From contig NW_017567021.1 in the NCBI RefSeq assembly GCF_001661265.1, positions 1 to 64,000 on the forward strand: 64,000 nucleotides of DNA, read 5' to 3'. Origin of the DNA: Saitoella complicata NRRL Y-17804 (taxonomy: Eukaryota; Ascomycota; Saitoellomycetes; Saitoellales; Saitoellaceae). Below are positions 21,273 through 31,009 of the stretch, in pieces (position 1 is the stretch's first letter; every line of letters starts with the position of its first letter). The notes below the pieces were generated by a model. That model was not told where the DNA came from and ran no database searches. It saw only the letters and a program-made list of their open reading frames with translations. The position numbers and the translations under genes are program-made.

Positions 21273-22056
21273 CTTGATTGATTGTTGCTGCGGGGCTGCC
21301 TGTTGTCGAAGAACGAGACGCCTTTGGCGATGAGGATGGGGTAAAAAAAGACAAAGTGGGATGATCGACGACTTATTTATGGAGACCCTCCGGGCTCCAG
21401 CTGCGGCTGACGTGTCACGGGCGTCCCCGTCTATTCCCGACGAACATTTTTTGGAGAGTAGTAGACGTCGGTGGCAGAATGAAGGCTGTGAAGGCGTCTC
21501 GGGACATTTCGATCCGAAAGTGTTCCGACAGGGTCCACTGTAATTTAGAGCACCGGCGGTCTGACGGGTAGCGTGCATGGAATGAACCGAAGTTCCACCG
21601 AAGTAACATCGAAGATCGATCCAGCAACGAGGCAATGAGTGTAATAGGAGGGAGTTGAAGGAGCAAGACGAATGTAATCAAGGCCACTCATTGGACTCGT
21701 CAGTCCCGTCAGATCAGTCGCACACAGTCCCCTCCTCTCTCTACGCCGTTAAACGCCGGGTTGCCCACATGCACCGAACACAGACATGCGCCACCCGCGA
21801 TCCGGCAGCCGGAGATGGTACCGTAGCGCGCGGGAGCCAAACATGGAAAAACGTAAACCCGACGCCGAACTATCCCCGAACGAGCAACCCTTCCTCCGTT
21901 CAACTCTCTATAGTGTCACCCTCCTGACAACGGGATCAGTCCGTTCCGTCTCCTATACACCTCCGCTTCCAGGGATCATTCCCTCCGCATCCGTTCCCCC
22001 CAGTTCCCCAACACCTGGACTACTGAGGAGTAGCTATGGAACTGGAGAAATGACGA
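21273..22056. other. intergenic: hexose transporter leader/promoter and galactokinase 3' side
   Basis: No separate gene. Frames through this stretch are extensions of the transporter frame without conserved sequence. A TATA-like CATAAATAAG lies about 100 bp before the transporter ATG. Confidence 0.5.
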
Positions 22057-23685
22057 TTATGGGTAGTACAGCACTGCCCCACTCGCAGGTTCCGTGGCGA
22101 AGCATGCTTCGTCGACCTCGGCCTGACGATCATCAAATCTGCCCTTTCTGTAGTACCCAGCGTTGACCTTTTCAAGTAACTCATCGACACGACTCTTCCT
22201 TACAAGAAAAACACAGCATCCGCCCCACCCGGCTCCTGTCAGTCGCGCACCATCGGCACCCGAAGCGAGTGCCAACTGACAAATCTCGTCAATCTCAGGT
22301 ACCGAACAGTTGTAGAGATCTCTACACGATGCTTGCGAGGCGTTCATAATACCACCCAACTTCGTAAAGAAATCATCCGTGGAGATCGCCTCCGTCGACT
22401 GAATTGCCGACTGAAATTGGAGAACTCGCGCGGCCTCTGAGTAGACATGTAGCGCACGATCGCGGAGTTGGAAGCGCTCGGCTTCGACTACCCCATAAAG
22501 TTAGTATGACACTGCTAAGCAAACACAAGCAATTTCGAACCTGGAAAGCGTGTCATGTACTTTTCGACAAGCTCATTCTCCTCACATCCCATCATGCTCG
22601 CCAATTCCTGCCTTGTGTAGCCGTCGGGGTTGGGGAATTCTTCCTCCACGATTTGGAGCATCTCCACAAATTGATCCTCCATGGGGACGTCCTTGCCGCG
22701 GAACTGGCGGACCATGACGTCCCGCAAAGTCCCTCCGAACCCATCTCGAACATCCAATTCACCTAGTTGCAACTTCCTTCCCAAGATCTCCGCTGCAATC
22801 GTACACTCCACCACCCGCAAGTTGTAGTTTCTCGGAGCAGTAAGATGCTTCACCGACGTCACCAACGTATTCGCAATAACAAACGCAACGCCATCATCCA
22901 AATGCCTCGGAAACTGCAACGGCGTCGCATCCAACTTTGGCTTAAACTCCACGAACAACGCATTCCCCTCCATCCCAAACACCGACGCCATTTGATCCAT
23001 ACCACCGGAATTGACACCAACAGCACGTTCACTCACGACTGCCAACTGCGCCAATTCGTGCTTGCTAATGCCCTTCTCTCCATACGCAACTAAGCAGGCA
23101 AGAGCAGACGTACACACCATCGCAGCCGAACTGGACAACCCCGACGCAAGCGGAACAGTTCCGTCAACCACGACCTGCATCCCAATCTTCGGAAGCTCCT
23201 TTCCCGGGTATTTATTCTGCAGAAGCTCCAGTGTGCCGTGTAGTCCGACCTTGAAGTAATTGCTCCACTCCGGCTTACTGGCATCGATCTCCACGTCCTC
23301 TGGTGTCGCGGCGGCAGCGGCTTCACGCTCTGGGAACTTATCGGAAACGTTCGCAAGGGTAATCTTCGGCTCATAGCCCTCCGCATCCGGCTCAACAGCT
23401 CTAAAAGCAATCAACACATCTGCTGAAATGGACATAGGTAAAACCGCAAACTCCGAATAATCGATATGCTCCCCTGTACAAACTTGTCAGCCGACGTCAG
23501 AGGTTGCTCGACGACTCTGTACCGATCAAATTCACCCGTCCAGGACTCCTGGCAACCACAGTCGCATCCGCTCCAAACCTCTCCTTGAACGCACTCAACA
23601 ACTGATCCCACCTCTCACCCTGCGCCGGAATCGCAAGTGATCCGTACACATGCTTGATATCGTCGACAGTTGGTACAATGTTCAT
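22057..23685 (-). CDS. GAL1: galactokinase
   Basis: Three exons: 23685-23523, 23473-22541 and 22487-22057, with 49-bp and 53-bp introns; the second intron has a TACTAAC branch point. The protein is 508 residues, close to the usual length. GHMP-kinase motifs are all present: ARSPGRVNLIGEHIDYSEF (spliced across intron 1), PLASGLSSSAAM for ATP binding, and LTGAGWGGCCVFLV near the C-terminus. It phosphorylates galactose to galactose-1-phosphate in the cytosol, the first Leloir step. Start ATG 23685 gives MNIVPTVDDIKHVYG, a normal galactokinase beginning, and a TATATATA lies about 45 bp upstream. The hexose transporter follows on the same strand. No transferase or epimerase gene is visible in the window. 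Confidence 0.93.
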
Positions 23686-23729
23686 CCTCAGATCAATCGT
23701 AATGGTCGTCTGGCATCCAATTAAGGTGG

Positions 23730-23737
23730 TATATATA
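23730..23737 (-). promoter_or_regulatory. TATA box of galactokinase
   Basis: TATATATA, about 45 bp before the ATG at 23685. Confidence 0.5.
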
Positions 23738-24087
23738 TCAGCGGGTGCGCTTGGGCGGTCGGTTCTCCCCGCTCGGCCTGTTCTCCGCCGTCGCGCTACG
23801 ACGTCCTTGTGCATGAGTCTGATTTAGCCGGCGTATATGGGATCGAGTTATCGAGAAAGTGCGGAGGATAACTCGCACGTACGGTAGATCCCTCCGGTCC
23901 GAGTGCACGTAAGCGACGTAAGCGACATCTCGTATATAAACACCTCGCTCTTCCAATTGAGCTCATCACAGCGGATCAACCGACCAAAAACTGAGATTCT
24001 AAGAATACCGGCGACTGTTCACCAAACTCTGACATACCACCAAAAATACCACTATTACATAATGTCCAAAAGCGCCAATCCTACAGC

Positions 24088-25793
24088 TTATCCCAAAATC
24101 ACACTCACATCCACGTTATACGGCGCCTCGCCCCTATCCCACGCTCTCCTCACCACATCCTTCGCCTTGACAACATTCCCCATTCCCTGTACCCTACCAA
24201 CACGATCCAACACGACCATCGCCAACGCCCGATCAGATTGCGTGACACATTCACACGCCACCACGACAACAGGCCACAACAACGCCGCCATCCGTCCACC
24301 AAACGTACAAATCTTCGACAAGCAATTCAGCGCCGGCGTCACGCACCCCTGTACCGACATATGACACGCAGGCAAATTGTACAACCTCCGATACAGATAA
24401 ATCAACGCCGCATACCTCCACGCCTCAGCCGCCTGTACCACCGAATGCCACTCCGGATCCGCCGTATTACTCCCCGGCGCCTGCCAATTGAGGAAGTCTT
24501 GCTCCAACTGTTCCGCCTCAGACAACCAATACGCCCGACCCTGCGCCGCAGCAATCATCGGATCCTCCTCATGCTTCACCGTCGGTGATCCCCAATTTAT
24601 AGCTTGACCACTCGCAGCCGCCGCAACTCGACACAGTTTCGCAATAATCGGCCACAGCGAGCCAGACAAACCGAAAACATCATCCACCGCCTCACCCTTT
24701 GATACGAGTTGCGACGCAGTCTGCGCATACATAGCATCAGACAACGGACATGTCCCCATACACAACGCCGCAACAATATCAAAATACCAAAATATCTTCT
24801 TCAAAAACCTCCAATTCCCAAAACTCGGCGGCGAATTCCGGATAATCGAAAACGCACCCTTCAGATGCGCAAGTGTCGCCGCTCCACCGCCTCCGTCTGC
24901 GATCTCCGTATACACCAACAACAAGATCGTACTCAGGGTTCGTTCTTCTGATGTTCCGCCCACACCTGCTTGTCTGATCTCCTCCATCAACCCTTCGACG
25001 GCCTTGGTTTGCCAGGTCAACCACCCCGCACCTTCCTCATGCGCCAAGGCCAGCTCGGGCAGCAATTGTTGGCGGTGCTTGGAGGCGAACGCATATAATG
25101 CTCTCTCCATCGCACCTTCATGATGTGACGAAAACAACATTGGAAGAAAGTACTTGTGGAAGGGGTTGTCGCTTCCAGAACTGAATGCCAAGAGCGTGCT
25201 TGCGCTATTGAGAAAGTACTGGATAAGAGATTGCGAGGAGACGGAGTTAAGGTGTGCGCCAGGCACCGATGGCAGCGCTGAGTATGAAAGCATATTGTAA
25301 AATGGTTGGGCCATCGGGTTTATCGGCGAACTGGTTGGAAATGTGTTGTGCGCTACCAGCGCTGCACAAGGTTGTTCGGCAGCTGCTGGAACACCGCCAA
25401 CAAAAGCGGACGCAAGACCGTCAACTGATTGCCTTCGTGGGGTCAGCGGATCACATGGAGTGTTTTCTGTAGAATACGTCAGAATGATTCCGGTGGTAAG
25501 TCGCAGTCGTAGACGCACCTCTCGTCGGCCCGTCCTTCTGCACAGGATATTCACACGTCCATCCTCGCTCCGCACAACTCGTACATGACGGCTTTACCTG
25601 ATCGCACTTCTTCCTTCTCTGACGACTGTATACTCGTTAGAATTTACATTGAGAATAGCAACAGAGCACGCACCATTGAAAGCAACCTATAACCACGCGT
25701 TAGCAACTGCGCATTCACCCGCACAAGAAGCAACCTACCAGTCCTGGTCCTCTTCAAAAACGGCTTCCGCCTCTTCATCTTTCCCTCATCCAT
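24088..25793 (-). CDS. Zn2Cys6 transcription factor with a 13-nt microexon
   Basis: Four exons: 25793-25739 (55 nt), 25686-25674 (13 nt), 25625-25519 (107 nt) and 25466-24088. Introns are 52, 48 and 52 bp, with GT-AG ends and CTAAC branch points in the first two. The 517-residue product starts with basic MDEGKMKRRKPFLKRTRT, then a perfect zinc cluster with Cys at 20, 23, 30, 37, 40 and 47 (CX2CX6CX6CX2CX6C). The first Cys and the first base of the second Cys codon's splice lie in the microexon. The C-terminal part (MERALYAFASKHR, STILLLVYTEIADGGG, YWLSEAEQLEQDF) resembles the second type of fungal-specific regulator domain. Nuclear; target unknown. It is upstream of galactokinase on the same strand, so a role in sugar use is possible but unproven. 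Confidence 0.85.
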
Positions 25794-25822
25794 GTCGTTT
25801 AGCTAGCTATAGCGATAGAACA

Positions 25823-25851
25823 GTCGTCGTTGTCGTCGTCGTCGTCGTCGT
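25823..25851. repeat. imperfect GTC/CGT trinucleotide repeat
   Basis: About nine GTC-type triplets with one interruption, roughly 30 bp before the ATG of the Zn2Cys6 gene, so it lies in that gene's leader or promoter. Confidence 0.8.
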
Positions 25852-26431
25852 TACACGTCGCCCCGTCAATGACTGTTTTTCTGGGGGAGAGTGCCACCCC
25901 CGCCTGTATGGGGCTAGTTCCGTCAGCTGCTACCGAGGCATCGCCTTTAGCCTACAAACTCTAACATGAACCCGACGAGCTGAGAGTACCATGAGTAAGT
26001 CAAAGGAAGATCCCCCATGAATGGTAGCTCTATGGGTTGGTGAAGTTTCCAGAGTTTCCGAGGATGTTGGCTCGCGTCGGCTTGCTGTGTTTGTTCGGCG
26101 GTGCTCCGAAGGGCTGTATGCAGGGGCGTAGGATGACTTGATCCGTCACTCCGAACCACATGTAAGGGAACCTCCTTCTCATTGAACAGTCCATTTGACT
26201 TCGACTAGAATAAGGTAACACGATTCGCAAATGAAAATGAAATACCAGATAACCCCAAGAAAACACAAGAAAAACACATCCCAGATATACCCAATGTCAA
26301 CGCAAACCAAAACAACTCGTTCAACATATCACCGTCATCAACATAGAAATATCGTTGATTTTTTGAACTCCTCCCAGTACCAATCGATGCTCATCATCAT
26401 CCCTGACTCATCACAACACAGCACGACCCGC
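25852..26431. other. intergenic: regulator promoter and ILV2 3' side
   Basis: No supported gene or RNA. The long plus-strand frame that begins here at about 26231 is antisense to ILV2 and is not accepted as a gene. Confidence 0.55.
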
Positions 26432-28420
26432 TTACTTCTTCTCCTTCAAGGAAGAGTGGGCAGTGAACTCATGGAGAGCCTTACCGGCGGGAACCATGGG
26501 GTAAACGTGCTCACCCTTAGTAACAACAGCCTCCATCAACACAGGACCCTCATGGTCCAAGAACTCCTTCATCTTAGCGGGCAACTCCTCCAAGGTAGTA
26601 CACCTGATACCCTTAACGTGCATAGCCTCAGCCAAGGCAACGAAGTTAGGGTTGTGCTGGATGGTGTGAGCGTAACGCTGGTCGTAGAACAAATCCTGCC
26701 ATTGCTGGACCATACCCTGGAACTCGTTGTTCAAGACCAAGATCTTGACACCGATGTTGTACTGGGCGGCGGTGGCCAACTCCATAGCAGTCATGGAGAA
26801 GGAGGCATCACCGTCAATGTCGACGACAATGCAGTCAGGACGAGCGACCTTGGCACCGATAGCGGCGGGAACACCGAAACCCATGGTACCGAGACCACCA
26901 GAGGTGACCATAGTACGGGGAGACCTCCACCTGAAGTGCTGAGCAGCCCACATCTGGTGCTGTCCGACACCGGTAGCGATGATAACCTTCTCCTTGCGAC
27001 CCTCAGTCTGCTTGCTCAACTCCTCAATCACGGATTGGGGCTTGACGAGCTCTCCAGGCTTCTCGGGGGTGTAGGTGAAGGGAAACCTCTTCTTCCAGTC
27101 GTTGATCTGGGTGAACCACTCGTTACGGTCCTGGACAGTCTCAACCTTGTTCAACAAGAGCCTCAGGTTCTCAACAACATCACCCTCAACAGCCTCGTCA
27201 GCCTGGATGACCTTGTTGATGTTCTTGGGCATGATCTCGAAGTGAACAATACCACCACGCTTCTGCAAAGCAGCGGCACGGGCAGCGGGAGCGAACTTGG
27301 GGATGTTACCAGTGACACGATCATCAAAACGGGCACCGAGAGCCAAGATCAAATCGGCCTCCTGGATGGCCATGTTGGCGTAACCGGAACCGTGCATACC
27401 GAGCATGTGAAGGGACTTGGGGTCCAACTCGTCGAAAGCACCAAGAGCCTGGAGGGTGGTAGTAACGGGGATCTTGCACTTGTCGGCGAACTTCTTCAAG
27501 AGCTTAGGACCGTCCTCAGAGGAAAGAATACCCTGTCCAACGTAAAGGATGGGCTTCTTAGAGATCTTCAACAACTCGTTGACGCGGTCAAGGGCGTTGT
27601 CGGTAACCTCCTCGTTCAAGGCGGTCTGTGCGGAAGAAATGAGGGTGGCGCTGGGAAGAGTGGACTTAGTAGGGATGGGGTGACGGAGGATAGCGGCAGT
27701 AACATCCTTAGGAAGGTCGACAAGGACAGGTCCGGGACGACCAGAGGTGGCGATCTCGAAAGCCTCGTTAATCCTGCGAGGAAGCTCGGCAATGTCCTTG
27801 ACCATGACGTTCCACTTGGTACAAGCACGGGAGATACCGAGGACATCGGCCTCCTGGAAAGCGTCGGTACCAATAGCAGTAGTAGGCACCTGACCACAGA
27901 ATACAACCAAGGGAGTACCATCAGACATGGCATCCTGAATAGGAGTAATAACATTGGTCGCACCAGGACCAGAAGTAACGAGAACAACACCAGGCTTGCC
28001 ACTCACACGAGCGTATCCCTCGGCCATGTGACCAGCACCTTGCTCGTGGCGGGGGAGGATGAAGTCGAAGTGAGGCGAGTTGTAGATGGCGTCGAACACG
28101 GGAAGAATGGCACCTCCAGGGTATCCGAACACATGCTTGACACCCTGACGGAGCATCATCTCGTGGAAGATCTGCCCACCGGACATACCGACGAAGGTAT
28201 CGTCCATCTCCTCAACCTTCTGCTTCATGGGGTGCAGAGGCTTGTGGGTCTTGGCGGTGTTGAAAGCCGGTGCTGGCACAGGACGAGAAGCTGGTGCTGC
28301 TTGGCCATTCTTAGGGGTATTTGATGAGATGAAACGTGCTGCTGATGAAGGAGCAGACGAACGCAGAGCCCGCGCTGCTGAACGGGCAGCGGCGAGGCGA
28401 GTAGGGAAATTTCGAATCAT
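26432..28420 (-). CDS. ILV2: acetolactate synthase catalytic subunit, mitochondrial
   Basis: Intronless, 662 residues. The N-terminus (MIRNFPTRLAAARSAARALR) is Arg/Ala-rich with no acids, a mitochondrial presequence. It condenses pyruvate to acetolactate, the first common step of valine and leucine synthesis. Motifs: GYPGGAILPVFDA, LPRHEQGAGHMAEGYAR with the catalytic Glu, GPGATNVITPIQDA, and the ThDP motif DIDGDASFSMT ... NNEF. Residues where changes give sulfonylurea resistance are wild type: Pro in GQVPTTAIG and Trp in VQQWQDLF. Start ATG 28420 is the first before the presequence. Codon use is extremely biased, so the opposite strand is open for most of the gene. The regulatory subunit is not in this window. 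Confidence 0.96.
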   Translation of the reverse strand: MIRNFPTRLAAARSAARALRSSAPSSAARFISSNTPKNGQAAPASRPVPAPAFNTAKTHKPLHPMKQKVEEMDDTFVGMSGGQIFHEMMLRQGVKHVFGYPGGAILPVFDAIYNSPHFDFILPRHEQGAGHMAEGYARVSGKPGVVLVTSGPGATNVITPIQDAMSDGTPLVVFCGQVPTTAIGTDAFQEADVLGISRACTKWNVMVKDIAELPRRINEAFEIATSGRPGPVLVDLPKDVTAAILRHPIPTKSTLPSATLISSAQTALNEEVTDNALDRVNELLKISKKPILYVGQGILSSEDGPKLLKKFADKCKIPVTTTLQALGAFDELDPKSLHMLGMHGSGYANMAIQEADLILALGARFDDRVTGNIPKFAPAARAAALQKRGGIVHFEIMPKNINKVIQADEAVEGDVVENLRLLLNKVETVQDRNEWFTQINDWKKRFPFTYTPEKPGELVKPQSVIEELSKQTEGRKEKVIIATGVGQHQMWAAQHFRWRSPRTMVTSGGLGTMGFGVPAAIGAKVARPDCIVVDIDGDASFSMTAMELATAAQYNIGVKILVLNNEFQGMVQQWQDLFYDQRYAHTIQHNPNFVALAEAMHVKGIRCTTLEELPAKMKEFLDHEGPVLMEAVVTKGEHVYPMVPAGKALHEFTAHSSLKEKK

Positions 28421-28852
28421 CGTCGGGGTGTTATGAATGCGAGGAGGGACGGCGGATGGAGAACGGAGAAGGCTGCTACAGACGAGATGTAGGATCGATA
28501 CAGACAGAGATCGAAATGCCTTTTGTAAATCGCCCGACGAATGAGAAGGATGGCAACTTTGACTCACTCAGCAGCTGGGATGTATGCGGGGCAAATCAAA
28601 ATTTGGCAAGGGCACGGCGCGCCTTGGGAATCGAAGGCCTCGGCAAACAACCGGCGCCGGCGCCCATCGGACCAGTGGGAAGAGACCCATGCACAAACCT
28701 GTCCGCAAGATTCCGATACAGACAAAACACAGAAAATATCTTGGTATTTATATATTGTAAAGAGACTACGTTACAACGAAACCTTGCAGGAAATCCAGCT
28801 GCAATTCGTCAACAACTCAACTCCTATTCGTACTCTTCCTATCGTAAGCTTC
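28421..28852. other. intergenic: ILV2 promoter and THI5 3' side
   Basis: No gene. A TATATAAATA (28744-28753, minus sense) could serve ILV2 with a long leader; this is an inference from sequence only. Confidence 0.5.
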
Positions 28853-29951
28853 TTAAGCATCGACGACCTGGTTCTCAAAACGGGCAGCGTTTCCGGAGAA
28901 GACACCTCCCTTCTCGGCGACATCCTTCTGAATCCTGTAAATGCACTGCTGCTTAGCATTGCCATCCTCGGACTCGTCGTCCAACTTCCAGGACAAGAAC
29001 TCGTTGGTGTAGTTGGGCTGGAACTCCTGGTCGACAATGCCGAGACGGCGGGAGTAGTTCGTAACCTTGGTCCAGTCACGCTTGACGTTAGCCAAGTCGT
29101 GAGAGAAGTAAGCGAAAGTACGCTCGAACATCTTGCGGTTGACGTCGGTGGCCATGATGGGCTTGACGTCAACGTACTCCTCGTAAGCCTTCTTGGGCTC
29201 AGCGAGAACGTAGTCGTTGGCGCGCTTGACAGCCTTCATGAAAGCCTTGATCTTCTCGGGGTTCTCCTCGATGAACTTCTCGTTACCGATGAAGAGGATA
29301 GAGCAGAAACAGCAGCATCCAAGCTCAGCGAGCTCGTCAATGCGGAGCATCTGGACGTCAGAGCGGGGACGGCCCTGGGAAGCGAGCCACTCCTCGAGCT
29401 CAACCATCTGGATGTTCTCCAATCCAATACCAGCGTCAATCTCACCCTTGATGATGGCCTTGGAGACGTTCATACCGCAACGGACGGCGGTGTAGTCCTC
29501 GGGGGACATACCGAAGTGACGGGTAAGCTCGTCGATCTGGATCTTTCCGAACTCTCCGACGTAACCGATCTTCTTGCCCTTGAGGGACTGGAAGTCAGTG
29601 GTGATGCCAGATCCCTTAAGGTAGATGACACCAGTGAAGGGCTCGTCCAAGAGGGAACCGAAAGCCTTAATGGGGAAACCACGGGCCTTACCGGCGATGG
29701 TGTGGATCATAGCCTTGCAACCAATGTCAACCTTGCCAGAACCGATGATCTCGGTGACATCAGAAGGGTCATTGGGCTCAATGATGGCGACCTTGACACC
29801 CTCCTCCGCGAAATAGCCCTTGGCCTGGGCGAGGAAGATGGGGATGTGGTAGGGGGTAGCGTGCCTTTGATATTGATCAGCAATTGCAATTGATCTGCTT
29901 AATCATATTTACTCACCAGTTCAACAAGCAGGTAACCTTATCAGTCGACAT
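28853..29951 (-). CDS. THI5: HMP-phosphate synthase (thiamine pyrimidine synthase)
   Basis: Two exons, 29951-29917 and 29864-28853, with a 52-bp GTGAGT...AAAG intron; 348 residues, normal for THI5/NMT1. The enzyme makes the thiamine pyrimidine (HMP-P) from PLP and its own active-site His in a single-turnover, iron-dependent reaction. His66 ([12 protein letters not shown]), the suicidal His of the yeast enzyme, is present, as is the CCCFC iron-binding motif ([15 protein letters not shown]). The first exon encodes [12 protein letters not shown], and the Trp codon is split by the intron. The intron carries a palindrome-like core (AATTGCAATT flanked by GATC). I searched the 5' side by eye for the conserved thiamine-pyrophosphate riboswitch core and did not find one, so regulation here may differ from other moulds. 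Confidence 0.95.
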
Positions 29952-31009
29952 ATTGAATTGTGTATGGGTATGGGCGGTGTATGGGTATGTGGATGGAAGA
30001 AGAAAAGGATGGGAACTGGCGAAGGTGGGCGTTTCTCTAACCTTCTGACGTGGCCCGTGAGAACCCCCTAACGCTCAATCTCGGTGCCCAACTGCCGGCT
30101 GCTCATTCCGAACTTCACGATCAGGATCATTCGTTGGGTCCGGTGAGTGTTTTACCGCATCACCAGCCCCGGATTATTTGATGGTGGTGAGGCAGAGTTA
30201 CTCCACACCCGCCGTTTATCCTTATCGGCACTAAGCGCGGGAAAATGGGTATTCCATGACGACGTTCATCTCGAGTCGTTGCGAAGTGAGCTGGACATGA
30301 AGACAGCAGTCAATGGCGAGCCTGTCAACCCTCGATCGACGAAGGACCATGACAGTGACCCTTGTCGAGATGGAGCAGCCCTTTGGAGGTTAATTTTCAC
30401 GCACGGACTTTCTCCCCCGGATAATCGCCTAAGCCCGGTCGATCCCAATTTATCCAGACCAGTAGGTACCCGCGGCTGTGCGGCTGTGCATGCGCGCGTG
30501 AACCAGTGAGGAGGAGCAAGAGGAAGAGGGAGTGAAGGAGAGCTTCCAACTGAGTGCGGTCTTGTAGTTGAAGCAATCGTACAGCATCAATTGAGCATGC
30601 CACGACCAGTTGACCTCGAGAACAACAACGGGCCGTCTGCATAGCCTCTCCAAACCGCACGGGATTGTGTGTAGCCTACGGGGACTCGAGGTACATGCCT
30701 CTGGGCGTCATGGCAGCATTTGTAATCTCGCAACGGTTAAAGTGTAGACTATTCCGAGCCATGGGGGCTTAGGCGGTAAAACTGGTGCACGTCTGATTAT
30801 GTGTAGTCGTGCATAGAACTGCCGAGACTCCATACATATATACGGTAGCAGCTGGGCCGCATACATAACGGCTCAATGAAACCCGGACCTGTAGATTGGA
30901 GAGAATAGTTTTGTATGTTCTCATGCTCAGTAAATGAAGGTAACTGCACCGAAACGCCTGACAATCTCGTAAAACTAAAGCTATCATCCTCCTCTCCATC
31001 TCCACCCAC
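29952..31009. other. intergenic: THI5 promoter and ETF-QO 3' side
   Basis: About 1 kb with no supported gene, RNA or riboswitch. Only short frames, plus a small GCGGCTGTG duplication near 30472-30489. Confidence 0.55.

Noticed and set aside
23740-23830. Gal4-type CGG-N11-CCG site before galactokinase
   Set aside because: CGG and CCG triplets occur, but the spacing seen is 10, not 11, so no site is claimed.
26231-28324. 697-codon open frame on the plus strand
   Set aside because: Exactly antisense to ILV2; its openness follows from ILV2's extreme codon bias, and the sequence is low-complexity Leu/Val/Gly-rich with no family.
28541-29893. 450-codon plus-strand frame
   Set aside because: Antisense shadow of THI5, same cause.
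29952-30300. CCTGAT sequence in the THI5 leader as a TPP riboswitch
   Set aside because: The neighbouring conserved parts (CTGAGA and the TAAT-GCGAAGGGA-type core) are missing.
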